From positions 6,707,710 to 6,771,709 of the forward strand of contig NC_050473.1 of NCBI RefSeq assembly GCF_013373865.1: a stretch of 64,000 bases of DNA, read 5' to 3'. Positions 1 to 11,640 of the stretch are shown here, one piece after another (the stretch's first letter is position 1; the number at the start of each line of letters is the position of its first letter). A program made the translations under genes and the position numbers. A model generated the notes under the pieces. That model was given only the letters and a program-made list of their open reading frames with translations, had not been told where the DNA came from and made no database searches. This DNA is from Monomorium pharaonis. Its lineage: Eukaryota > Arthropoda > Insecta > Hymenoptera > Formicidae.

Positions 1-599
1 CCGTCAAACGTCAGATCCGTAAGACCGCGCCGGATATTCGACGAAGCTCGCGGAGGTGCGCGCGTTTCGCCAATATTAATTAAGAGGGAACTCCGACGCG
101 CGCGAAGAATCTTGCTCCCGATTCATCGTCAAATCTAATTCGTCATTCATCTACCTTCACCATTAGAAGTTGTCGAGTTTATTAATAACAGAGCTACCGA
201 ATCGGGGGATCCTCCTTGAATTTTCGTTTTGTCAAAATATACGTAGGTCTTTACACACTTTTCTCCCTCAAAAATTTTCCTAAATCTTTTAACCTCTCGC
301 ACGAAAAGTAATCTCCCATAAAGAGAAAACTCACATTTTAGAGAAAAATCCCTCAACTTGGCAATTTTGATTTATGTTACCCGCCCAAAGATATAGATGA
401 TGACAAAGGATCCCGACAGAAACTCTATCGAATTGATCTCGCGATAGTAGTTGAGAAACGTAGATGAGTAACACCGGAGATGGACAAAATAATGTAAGCG
501 TTTAGCAAACACACAATTTATGTTATTAATGAAATGAATCTACCATTTGTTTTTAATACCATCTATTCTAAATTCTATTTTGATTGGAATAAAGTCGGG
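1..599. other. Gene-free left flank
   Basis: The first 120 bases are CpG-rich and the rest is AT-rich. A 69-codon minus-strand open frame at 147-356 shows no recognisable motif and no convincing splice sites. I see no supportable gene here. Confidence 0.5.
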
Positions 600-895
600 C
601 AATGCTTAAATAGTCACCAATGGAATGCTGCATCATTTCTTTAGCAGAACATCTTTCAATTGATTACATAAGTAAAGTTGGAGGAAAATTTTCTTCTCGT
701 ACTATTTTCCAAAAATACTATCTGTTCTTTAAAATATTTCCAGCTAGCGTAACTGCCTGATTTAAATATCATCGAATTGTTGTGAGCAGTTATAAAGATC
801 AAAGTAAAAAATAGAATTTCTCCTCCAATATCTCTTAAAAGGTATTCTACTATTAATAGAATGTAATAGAAGAATGCGGTAACTATTTAAGCATG
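600..895. repeat. Candidate short TIR element
   Basis: ATGCTTAAATAGTCACC near 602-618 is matched in inverted orientation at about 878-894, whose reverse complement reads ATGCTTAAATAGTTACC. The interior of about 260 bp is AT-rich and non-coding. This is the layout of a MITE, but the inverted arms are short, so the boundaries are approximate. Confidence 0.45.
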
Positions 896-1021
896 TGTGA
901 CTTCATTACAAACAAGAATAAAATCTGTTACCAGACAAATAATTCCAGCCAACTTCTTATTAATAAAATAGTAGTCACATTTCTTCCATGTGTTCACATT
1001 TTGTCTATCTCTTTTTCATAA

Positions 1022-1463
1022 CGTAAGGTAAATGGTTCAATTGCTGACAGTATCCCAAGTACTGGAAATCCGATCTTAAATGCTTGCTTTACGTACAAGA
1101 TTAAAGTTCCTTTTTTTTTAATAAAATGTAATAATAAGTAGACCTTTTTAAGAATTCAAATGAAATTTAAAATTATTATACTGAGGAAAAAAATAGTTAA
1201 TTTGACTAAATATTTCAAGTTAATTAAATTTTGTTTACTTGAATGTATTTAACAAATACCTGAAATACTCTTAAACTTTAAATATTTATATATTTGACTG
1301 AAATACATAAATATTTGAACTGAAGAAATTTAATAAAGTTGAAAAATTTATTCAAATTAACTACTTTTTTCTCAGTGTAATAATATAATTTGTATATTCA
1401 CATTAGGATCGAATTTCCAGTATGTGGAACACTGTATATAATTGGGCCTCACTTACCTTACGC
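1022..1463. mobile_element. TIR MITE with a second MITE nested inside
   Basis: The left end begins CGTAAGGTAAATGG. The reverse complement of the right end begins CGTAAGGTAAGTGAGG. Similarity between the arms continues for about 50 bp (ACTGGAAATCCGATC versus ACTGGAAATTCGATC). Subtracting the nested element at 1181-1377 leaves about 245 bp, close to the 210 bp of a related copy at 40,046-40,255. No open frame is present, so it is non-autonomous. Confidence 0.75.
1181..1377. mobile_element. Fold-back MITE of the CTGAGAAAAAA family, nested
   Basis: The two arms of about 50 bp are near-perfect inverted copies: CTGAGGAAAAAAATAGTT on the left, and the reverse complement of the right arm reads CTGAGAAAAAAGTAGTT, with matching sequence beyond. 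The whole element is about 197 bp, AT-rich and non-coding. It lies inside the element at 1022-1463, so it is the younger insertion. Relatives start at 6016 and 23,944. Confidence 0.8.
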
Positions 1464-2889
1464 AATAACCTTGAGTACATCTTTAATTTTACGATAGTCA
1501 CAATTTACTAAGGAAAATATCCATCTTGCCGAAGAAATTCGTAAAACGACGTAACGAGTTTCGCGTTTAATTCTGATTTCATTGTACCAATCGATCGTTT
1601 CGACCGCGGGGAAAAAAAGAATGTGACTCTCACCTGCCGGCGCGCGAGAAGGAGCGGAGGAGCTGAAGCGCGCGTTCCACGCGGACACGCGGAATAAATA
1701 GCGACTTGTCACAACTAGTCATCGGACATACTCGCGCGCTGCGCGGGTGATAGAAGAAATCAACGAGGAATGATTCATGAATGTAAAAGAGCGTCCTACG
1801 CAAACACGCGTCAAACGCGTCTCACGCGCGTGCGCGCACTGCGCATTCTCGGGATTCTGGCGCGCGTATACGATCGCCATTTTCTTATCAAAATCCGTGC
1901 TTCGTCCTTAATGCTCGCGCGGCACGAGGGGAGGGAAAAGAAAAGTGGGAAGGCATGTAAATAAATATTTACGACGTCCCTCGTAAAGCGTCTCGCGTAT
2001 CCGGCGGACTCGCCAGGCGAAATCGATATGAAACGACGACGCCTTAGCATTCATTCGCATTCGTGATATAAGTAAGTATACGGCCGTTAAGCGCAAACAA
2101 CAATATTATCCACGAGGATGACGCATGTATCTGTTTCGCACTTTCACCGGCACCGCGCGCATTACGGGCGCGCGATATTCACGTGGTAAGAGAAAGAAAA
2201 CGCGCGCGCCGCTTACACGCCGGCGGAGATGATGATGTAAACTCTAAATTTATAGCGCGTTACATTACAAATGGATGGCGTAATCGGGGAATAATTTCCC
2301 CCGTTATCGATCCAATAACGAATTTAACGGGAGATAATTTTCGGGCCTGATCGCCTGATCCCCGAAGTGCCAGGCCGTTGGCAAACGCGGTTTTCGATCA
2401 ATCATGTTTCGAGCTACGTGTTACTTAATGATCGCTTTTAACAAAAGGCGCGCTTTGAACGATTTCCCGACAATAATAAAAAAAACAAATAACGAACGGC
2501 TGACGAGATCTACTCGTCGAAATTTTCGAGAGTAGAGTTTGCCGGCCTCTCGACGTTTAATCGACGATCTTTTCCGAATACTCGCGCGCGGTGCTACAGC
2601 AAAATCGCAACGGTGCGATGCGGCGATTGCGATGAACAAGAGACGAGGCATCTGTCCCGATGCATCATTCATGCTTCTACTATTCGCTAAGCCTTGATTG
2701 CATCATTGTTTTTTATTTAACTTCTAAAGAGGTTTCTGTTGAATATGTTAATGTCTAAATTGAAGGAGAGAGAGAGAATCATGAATATTTTTTCCGCCTC
2801 CGAAATATATGAGCATTTTATGACACGTTTATCATAGCACTCGAGTATTTATATCATTATAATTATGTTCAACAAAAAAAAAAGATAAT
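1464..2889. other. CpG-rich gene-free block
   Basis: GC- and CpG-rich sequence with many GCGC runs from about 1640 to 2680, then AT-rich. Several 60-84 codon open frames on both strands overlap each other and show no domain, codon signal or splice context. I see no gene. The block could be regulatory DNA, but nothing specific supports that. Confidence 0.4.
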
Positions 2890-3333
2890 GGGACCGGTCA
2901 TTTTCTGTGGTTTTTTTTAAATGCTGAACACGAACTTAGTTTTCTAAATTGGCTCCATCACGTCACAATTCCGAGAAATATGTAGTTAAAGTTGCAAAAA
3001 AGGATTATTTTTACATATTTTATCACCTAGTAGCTATGATATATATGATGTGTTAAAAAAGTTTTATTGCAATCAAAGTTAAATATATTATTAGGACTTC
3101 CAACCCTCAAACGAAACGTTTCGTGCTATGGTTAATAAGATTTCATGGTTTTTAATTTTTATCGGCTATACCAATTTCATAATTTTAACAGCGTAGTTAC
3201 GTAATATGACAAGGTACATAAAATTACTTTAATTGCAAAAACTTCTCAAAGTTATGACGTGATGGACCAATTCAGAAATCGAATTCGTATTCAGCATTCA
3301 AAAATAGTAAGTATAGGAAGTAACCAGTTTCAC
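2890..3333. mobile_element. Long inverted-repeat (fold-back) element
   Basis: The left arm at 2890-2990 and the reverse complement of the right arm at 3238-3333 align over about 90 bp at roughly three-quarters identity. Both contain AATGCTGAA followed by CCATCACGTCA. The interior of about 250 bp is AT-rich with no open frame. The structure fits an old non-autonomous TIR transposon or MITE. Confidence 0.75.
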
Positions 3334-6015
3334 TTTAGAATTAAAAAAAAAATAATTTTTTACTGAACTGTGTGTAACTATCACCGTATACGTAAAGGAG
3401 AAGTTAGTATTACGACCACGTAATATCGTAATATCTTATTAAGTGACGAATTCTGTGATTACATATGGAATCATTTGTTATTAACCTGCTGTTATACACA
3501 ATGATACTAAATATACCGATACATAATATATTCAACATGTTACAAAGCATTTTTAATACGGTTTCCTTTTCAAATCTTTTATGTCAAATATTATTCAATA
3601 ATTTATTGTAGTTTTACCACTGCTCTACAGTTTGCATTACTTATAGATCTTCAGTACTGCAGTCTGTATGCAGAAAAGTTTGGTGTATGTTTGCATATAT
3701 ATTTTATAATTTTTTTTCTTTAATTTAATAAAATAGATATTTTTGTAACAAAAATTTCTATCTTTTTAAGGAAAACCAATTTTTTAATCTATTTTCGTGA
3801 GGCCGCATTACCGTCCCTGTTTCCCTTCGACTCGTTATACAGGGTCGTTACATTTTTATAAATAACATCCTGAATAATAAATATTTCATAACTTTGAGTC
3901 TAGGATCGATGGAACAACATTGACGTAAGCTGAGTTTCCAATCTGAAATAATGATTATTAAACAATGCTATTGTGTGTAAAAATAGGAAGGAGTTTCACC
4001 TTCTTCCTATATTTTTTACAGAAACAATCGTCTTTTACTGACATATCGATATCTGTCTACATAAACGCATGTTATTTTCGTTCAGCAACGAGGCTCGCGA
4101 GTTCAACCAACGACATTCGACATTCTCGCTATTTTTTTTTTTTTGCGCACGCGCATCTCTTGCATAACGCAGAACGGAATTCCGCGAAGGGTTAAGGAAT
4201 CATGTGTCACTCTAATTACCACCTACTCCGGGCATAATCTCCACCCACGTCGAGACTACAATAACGGAGATTATTTCAAGTGCGCGCGCGCGCGCAAAGT
4301 CGCGAATTTACACGTTTTTTTTTTCTTCCTACGTAAGAGTCATGCGTAACATACGTATACGAGTCGCCCGCGTTACCAAGCCAACGAGCAACAAAACTGC
4401 ACGTGCACGACACTTCAATTACGTTTCCGCTAATTAAGCGCAGCCTTCGGAAAAGCGCGAAGCCGCGGTTCATCGCGCGGAACGTATCTTCGATATGCGC
4501 AGATCGGTGAGAAATGATGATTAAAGAGACGTCGAATCCATGTCGATTTGACGTCAAATCGTGTCGAAAAGCCCATCAAATCAATGTCGATTCGACAGCC
4601 TTGTGAATGTCATTTCTCGCTGGATGGTGAAATCCCTTTTCTCTTCTTCCGTCCCCGACCACCAGCGATCTCCCGGCGCGAAACGCGCGTTTCCCGACCG
4701 ATCCGCGAGATAAAATAGACTCATTAAACGTGGATCTTCGAATATATCCCGAGTTTCTTTATGCGTGACGTCATCTGTCGGGTGGAAAACGCGCGCGGGG
4801 AGTTCATCGCGAGCGCGAGCGTTTGTGGATTTTTCTAGCTTATTTAACTAACACGTCGGACGAGTCGATTCTTCGCCTCTCTTTCGCTTCTCTCTCTCTC
4901 TCTCTCTCTTTCTGTTTTTCACCTCGCGACTTTTATTATATACATACGCGCCGCCGCCTCTGCCGTTGCCGGAACGGTTTCGCAATATTCACCTTCGGCG
5001 CGAACGATATTCTTCGTTAACAATATCGCGTCACGGTAATCGAGGCCCTCGGCGGGACGCCAAGTTGTCGAAAATTGCCTCGCAGCCGGCTGCAAAATGC
5101 CGAGGAAATGTGAGGAAATACGACACCAGATATCGGGAAGGGTAGTAAAATGCGATATACAATGAGGTAACAAGTGGCGGGGTGTAAACGGCGGAAACGA
5201 AAATATTTGCGCCCGTGCCGCGCCAGACGCGTATCAATGGACTCTACGCGGGGGAAAATGGGGGATGGTGGGAGTGTTTCTCATTAAAGCAATCTGCTTC
5301 GGTGCCCCGTCCAAATTGAGTCACGGAGATTACCGCGATTCCCTTGAAATCCATTAATCTACTTAATTCACTTCGCTTAAAAGGGCGCGGGAGATTAGGG
5401 CGATGCCGGGAGAGAGGGGAAGGGAGAGGGAGAGAGCGTTGGGATCGCGTAGATATCGCGGGGTGCGTAGTGCCGAATTGTATCGCGTGGTGACAGCCAC
5501 TTGTGTACGATGTCATGCACAACGAAACGTCACGCACCGAGCCACACTCGCTCTCCCCCCCCCCTCCTGTCGTGTAACTGTCTCTTTCTATTTATTTATT
5601 TATTTATTCCTTGCGATGTACGACATTTTCATGTCTCATCAAACGGCCCGGCCCTTCATATCGATCGCGCGTGTCCTGTCGAATCGCACACGCGAGCACC
5701 GAATATAAGAATTTCATAATAGTAATCAAAAGCTTTGGCGAGACAATTTCAATTGAACGCTTGATTAATGTATAATCAAATATCTATAATATTAATTAAT
5801 ATATAATTGAGATTTAATAGTTATAATTATAAATTTAATAGAAAAAATGTAATAACCAAACGACTACGAAATATTTGGTTACATTAACCGAACATTTTAA
5901 TTGAAATTATTTCATGAACATAACTGTTATCTAAGCTTAATTATTATTACTAGATTCTTTTTTTTTTCATGAACAAGCATGCAAGCGGAACAAAGAGCGT
6001 GTCATATCGCACATA
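3334..6015. other. Gene-free mixed AT-rich and CpG-rich sequence
   Basis: AT-rich to about 4080, CpG-rich to about 5710, then AT-rich again. It contains a TC run at about 4888-4909, a TTTA run at about 5589-5608 and a possible transposon terminus at 3838 (ACAGGGTCGTTACATTTTT). The open frames here are short and overlap on both strands. I see no gene. Confidence 0.4.
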
Positions 6016-6300
6016 CACTGAGAAAAAAATAGTTGCAATTACCATGGTTATAAACTACAATTCATAATCATGTTTGGTGCACACTATGTATTTGTATTTG
6101 TTTTAACGATGCAAATTATTACTATTGGTTATTATTGCTATATATGTAAATATCAAACGAATGTTTAATATTTATACTCTATGATCGTAGTTACATTTAC
6201 TATATGAAAATGTTTATTTTAATTTTACTATTCATATTTTGACTTTACTCTATTAAAGTTTAAATTATTATTTTAGGTTTACAATTTTTTCGCAGAATAT
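6016..6300. mobile_element. Degenerate CTGAGAAAAAA-family MITE
   Basis: The left end at 6016 reads CACTGAGAAAAAAATAGTTG. A weaker inverted counterpart lies near 6275-6296 (reverse complement CTGCGAAAAAATTGTAA). The interior is AT-rich and non-coding. The right boundary is uncertain. Confidence 0.45.
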
Positions 6301-6511
6301 AAACACAAAAGTTATTATATAATATTATTACAAATTTATTATAATAATAACTATAAAAATAAAGCTCCCAATCGTGATTGTTTCATTTTGCAATCGTAAT
6401 CACATATGTACCAAACACTTTTCTCTCATTGTCAGTGTAATCTCCGATGACCGATCTCGGCCTTCCATGCGGCACTGGCCATCGGAACACTTCCGCCGTG
6501 TCGTATAATCG

Positions 6512-7030
6512 TTAGCCACTACGACACGTAGGAATGTGTACGTACGCGTACTTGGAGCCGCGCGCGCAATCTCTCCAAAGACGGTCGTTGGTATTACGGA
6601 ATGCCTCACCGCGAAATATCGTTTTACGATGTTTCAATGTTTCAACGCCTACGCTTCCGGGAGAGATATGGAAGTTCTGCGAACGAACGCGAAATATTAA
6701 CATCGTTTTTTGGCTGTTTTTCCGACTATTAGTCCAAACGGAAAATTCCATCGAAATCGATGAAAGTAAAAACGAAAAAGTCCCACCGACTTTCGGATGA
6801 CAATTTTCCAAGTTTACCGGGGATTTAAATCTTTTTCCGGCTATCTGGCACTCTCTTGGGACTTCCAGACAGCACCTCGAAAGTTCCGCCGAGAAGCATT
6901 GCGTGAAGTATTCAAATCGTTCCCGATTAAAATGAAAAGTTATTACTGGGTTCTGCGAAAACGTAAAGTTAACATTTTTTTTTCTTGTTTCATAAAATAC
7001 ATATCTAAAAAAAATAGTTGCTAATATCAA
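6512..7030 (-). other. Unrecognised 172-codon open frame
   Basis: This minus-strand frame stays open for 172 codons between AT-rich flanks, which is long for its surroundings. The plus strand is also partly open over the same bases. I recognise no domain, signal peptide or catalytic motif, and no obvious splice sites define an exon. It could be a fossil transposon fragment, an unrecognised exon or a chance frame. I assign no function. Confidence 0.15.
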
Positions 7031-7394
7031 ATAAATTTTATTCTCGCTTTTGAAGAATTCATTTTTAGTATATTTTATATTTAAAAAGTCACAAAGTGTA
7101 CGAATGATATATTTTTACTTCTTTAATTACCTAAACAGATCACGCTTTTATTATAGAAACAGTTTAGTGATAATAATCAAGCTTATGATATTAAATAAAT
7201 TTTAGTTAAATAATTTCAATATTCAGTTTTAATATAACCAAATAATTAATAATATTAATAGTAATCATTTAGTTATTAAATTTTTACTATTAGCATAATT
7301 ACTAAATATTATTAAATGTTTGATTATATTAATGAAACATTTAATTGAAATTATTTTACCCAAGTTCGATTATTACATTCTTTCTTTAGTGCAG

Positions 7395-7770
7395 TATATA
7401 GAAGAGAAAATGATATTATCCTGCCATTTACATTTTGTACAATAACTTTGTTAATAATCAACATTTTAAATTGAAAACGTAATGTGCGCAATTATATTCG
7501 TCAAAGTATTCTTCAAAAGATTCTAGACTCAAAATTGACATATACATGTATTATATTGAATATTTTTTTATAAAAATGTCGCTACACTGTATAATGGATC
7601 AAAGAGAAACAAGAGTACCTAGTAATGTAGTCTACCACACAAGAATAAATTTAAAAAATTGGTTTTAGTGGAAAAAAAGCAGTATCTTGTTATGAAATTA
7701 TATATTTATTCAAATAAAAAGAAAATATTGCAGAATATATGTAAATATATGTACACATAAATCTTTTACA
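7395..7770. repeat. Dispersed repeat, copy A
   Basis: This segment resembles 47,335-47,640 in order and sequence: both contain GTACAATAACTTTG, then TTAATAATCAA, then a stretch around TATGAAATTATATAT or TATAAAATTATATAT, then a TACACATA block near the right end. No terminal repeats or coding capacity are visible. It is an unclassified interspersed repeat. Confidence 0.6.
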
Positions 7771-7775
7771 TAAAC

Positions 7776-7903
7776 CCTTATAAAAATGTAATACTGGGCA
7801 GTATTATTAAATTAGCCAGTAATTAATACTTACTTTTAATATTGAAAATACCGCTGTTAATACTTTTAATACTTAAAATTTAAAATAACAAATATTGGTT
7901 ATT
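7776..7903. mobile_element. Truncated MITE, copy 1
   Basis: CCTTATAAAAATGTAATACT, then a GGGCAGTATT block and repeated TTTTAATACT motifs, match the intact element at 29,029-29,188. The right inverted arm is missing, so this copy is truncated. It directly adjoins the dispersed repeat ending near 7770. Confidence 0.6.
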
Positions 7904-8061
7904 ATGAACTGGTATGTTAGCACTATTACATAACAGCAGGTTATTAAACAAATGATTCCAGTAGTCACCAGAATCTCTTGCGTAATAACGAAGATAATAC
8001 GAATGCTTACATAGTTCAAATCATTTTCTCCTCTTTCCTCTCCTTTGTTTCTATTTCTCTT

Positions 8062-8064
<3 letters not shown>

Positions 8065-8137
<73 letters not shown>

Positions 8138-8139
8138 AT
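8065..8139. repeat. (CA)n microsatellite followed by (TA)n
   Basis: An uninterrupted AC run of about 65 bases is followed by a short AT run. The minus-strand open frame through it encodes a Cys-Val repeat and is not a gene. Confidence 0.95.
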
Positions 8140-8141
8140 AT

Positions 8142-8300
8142 ACACTGAGAAAAACGAAGTAATTATTATATGTATATTAAGACAAGAGACATATAATCAT
8201 GATTGAGTGCGTTTTGATGAAACTAAACAGAATTTCTGCTTATTATAATAGAATTCAAAATTTTATAACTATAACGTTTGATAGACTTTACAGTTTAACT
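8142..8300. repeat. Dispersed repeat beginning ACTGAGAAAA, copy A
   Basis: It starts CACTGAGAAAAACGAAGT and aligns colinearly with 10,896-11,030. Shared points are a central TATATGT, TTTTGATGAA versus TTTTAATGAA, and AACGTTTGATA versus AACGTTTGCTA. It is non-coding and probably a MITE fragment. Confidence 0.5.
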
Positions 8301-10895
8301 GATAATATGCAAGATTTCCGATTCATACATTTTTGAACAAATATATTGAATCCACCATATTTCTAATTAATGTAACAAGACAACTCTTTCCACACGGAAA
8401 AAACAACCCTAATTGAATTAACAAGACAAGTTTGGTTCAAAAAAATCTGATTGGGGCTGAATAGAACTTTTAGTTATTATATTATAAATATTCGGATAAC
8501 CAACCAGAACATTTAGGTTTAACAGCGGTTGAAGTTTAAGTATATATTGTTGACTTACTCATAATATCTAAGTGTCTGGTTATTTAAACTGCATAGCATG
8601 GTTAAAAGAACGTGAAACGTAGAAATTAACAAAATTTCTGATTATTATAATTAAAATTACCATTAAGATTACAAGTAGTGAAGTATAGTTACTTTCTCTT
8701 CTTGTCTTTACCAGAAACGCGTTACAAATTCCTTTTGGTTAACTTAATTAAAAGATTGGATCGTTCATTTTTCAAACGGTTTGGTTTATACGTCCAGATT
8801 TCTGATTGAGCCAACCCAATTCTTTTTCCATTCTTTTGAAGTGCAATGTTTTCAGAAATGAGGGAGTGCTGCTTAGGAAACCCCTCGTTATCGGTATATT
8901 AATTATTACTCTCTGCATACTTGTATCTCCATTTATTTCTCTCTTTCCCCATATCTATACTTATTCGTTTACCCATCTTTATCTCTTCCTCCTGCCGTGC
9001 AATTAACTGCGTCGACGCACCGTCGCTGGTCAACGCACGCGTGCCGATCGCCAGTCAAGGGTGAAGTCGCCTCCCTCCCTCTCTCCCTCACTCCCTCATC
9101 CCTCTTGGCCTCCTCGGCCTCGCCCGCCGTGCTCGCACGTGTAACGTAATCGCCGATAATACACGCACCGGCGCGCCTCTTTTACGTGCCGAGAGACGCA
9201 ACGTGCCAGAAAGGGGAAGGAGGGGGAGGGACGGGGTGGACATAGCTCTCGCGTGCTATCGGATTCTGCGGTGCCGGACTCTGCGGTGTTTGCTGTCGGC
9301 GTTGTCGGAAAATTCGGTGCGGTGTGTGGTGTTGTGGAAAATTGTTTCGCCAACCCCAAAGGGCGACCGACGACGCGGCTTGACTCATCTCTCTTTCTCT
9401 CCTTCCGCGCGAAGTCAAACTGACGGCGACGTTTGTCTCCGCGGAATTTCTATTATTTCCGCGAACGCCAAGGGAACCGAAACGTACCAGGGAGAGGGAG
9501 GCGGAAGAGGGGGGGGGGAGCGAGAGAGTCCTCTCATCTTCGCTTTTTCAAACAAATAAGTCATTAGGAGGAGTTCTTCAGTTAGGAGGACCCTCTTTAT
9601 CTCCTCCTTCCTCTTCCTTTTTCGCGATTCCTTTGACTCACCTCCCCCGAAGAGGCGAGCTTCGAAAATTAGGACAAAGGGCGAGATCGGCTGCCGTTAG
9701 CAGCGCAAATTTAATCAATCTCGCGCGGATCCTCGCACGTCACGACGTCGTTTGCCAGGATCGTTTCGGATAATGATCCTGGCTGCGCAGTCATGCCTCC
9801 CCCTTTCCTCCTCCTTGCCCTCTCCCCTCTCCTTCGTCCTACAAAACGTACATTCAGGGAAGAAACGCTTCCATTCTGTCCGCCCGTTTCTTTTCCGCGT
9901 CTCCCGCTCTCCTCGGGACGATGATTGCTCCCCGTAATGGTATAAGCTCCTCCGTGGAAATAGCACAATTTTATCATGTCGATATAGAGAGAGAAAGAGA
10001 AGAGACCGCCGCAACGAGCGAGAAAGTGTTCAGACAAAACTGCATTATCCCTCCCATCCTTCTTCCCCCATCGCTCTCGCCACCGCCTCCCCCAACTCGC
10101 GACTGATCCCACGAGAGATATTTCGGCTGCGTCTGCTGACGTCAGTTACGGAAAATCGTATATAATGCGAACGCACGCCGCGTGTAATTGAGATACTTGA
10201 GAGCGATACAAGGAGAGACGGAGGATGAGTTATAACTGTATCTATATATGCGCGTATGTAAGATTATTTCCTGGAAAGAGATCGAAACGGAGCGAGAGAG
10301 CGAGTCACCCGCGGCGACCGGGGGAATTCAATTTGGCGTTTTCAGAGACGTTGCTTAAATCTTAATTAGGCCGTTACGTCATCCCCCGATCGAAGAGTAG
10401 GTACCTACCCCCTCTCCCCCCTGCCCGCCTGATTCGTTGGATTAAACAGAAGACCTTCGTCCGATCGTGTGTATGTGTGTGTTGTACACGAACTGTGCGA
10501 TATGACGGGAGCGTGTCGGAAGCAATTTTCCTAAAGGGGATCCCCCTCTTCGCGGAGAGATATCTTAATAAAATGACGAATATTTCGGTCGAAAACGCGA
10601 ATCGATACTCGGGACTGATCCCACGACGGCGCGTCCGTAGCATTTCAGAATTGTTCGATGGCCGTTTTCCAAGGTATAGCCTCGCCTGAATAATGGTAAC
10701 AGACACCAGGAAGGGAAACGTCTTCGCTCAAACTAATCAACGTATGCGTATATAGACGTTTCGAGGCATGTATATTGTACGTAACGTTAAACGTTCCCGT
10801 AAAACTTTGCAAATCGCGCCCGAGGCGCGACAACGGACGCAGGCAGAGCATTCTCTTCGGAATATACGAGTGGAATCACGGCAGGAGATTGACTG
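8301..10895. other. Gene-free; AT-rich then CpG-rich with purine and pyrimidine tracts
   Basis: AT-rich to about 8990, then GC-rich with alternating GGGA and CCTC tracts to about 10,890. The longest open frame (9711-10,112 minus, 133 codons) is rich in Arg, Gly and Ser from the purine tracts and overlaps open frames on the other strand. I see no supportable exon. Confidence 0.4.
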
Positions 10896-11030
10896 TGTAC
10901 TGAGAAAAGTGGCTTGATTATATGTCAACAAGATATATATTGATCGAGTGGGGTTTTAATGAAGCAGAAGTTCTGGTTTTATTAGAACTCGAGATTCTAT
11001 AATTAAGAACGTTTGCTATACTTTTCGACA
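10896..11030. repeat. Dispersed repeat beginning ACTGAGAAAA, copy B
   Basis: Colinear with 8142-8300, starting TACTGAGAAAAGTGG. The copies have diverged and no target-site duplication is visible. Confidence 0.5.
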
Positions 11031-11280
11031 CAGTGGATGAATCTGAACCAGATTTTCAATTAATGCGACAGGACTCTCTCTTTTTTTTCAGTCGCGCGAT
11101 CATCGGTCCTACGGAATCTCGTGATGTAAATAACTGTCGCGTAAAAACGTCGGCGGGTTTCTTACCGCGCGATATTAACGACGGATGCATTTCGCGGAAC
11201 GGCAAAAGACAAAGTAATTCCATTTAGCAGGCTCGCTCGTGATTAAAAATAGCGTGGTGTCTTCGTGCACGCGGTCCGAC

Positions 11281-11284
11281 TCTC

Positions 11285-11342
<58 letters not shown>
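11281..11342. repeat. (TC)n microsatellite
   Basis: A TTTCTC-rich run passes into a pure TC run. The Arg-Glu and Leu-Ser open frames across it come from the repeat. Confidence 0.95.
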
Positions 11343-11640
11343 CCGCGAACTGGCGCACCCATTCGTGCGCCATTTGTACACGGGGTGTCCCAGAAATCCC
11401 GTTCTTAATTTTAATGGTGCTACCCGTACGCGCGAAAGAGCAACATTCGCCGTTCGCGTGTTCAGTGCCTTGTAAATGCCTTGTAAATCACGATAAATTG
11501 ATAACATTTCTTATTGCACTGCGAGCATTTCGGCGGCAGTGCAAAAACTTCCGAAAGTTCCACCTTCAAAATTTTACATGAAAAATTACTATTGCATTTA
11601 ATATTAATTATATTATTTTGTTCTTTAAATATTAAGTATT

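Noticed and set aside
7873..8145. Cys-Val repeat peptide
   Set aside because: Translation of the CA microsatellite.
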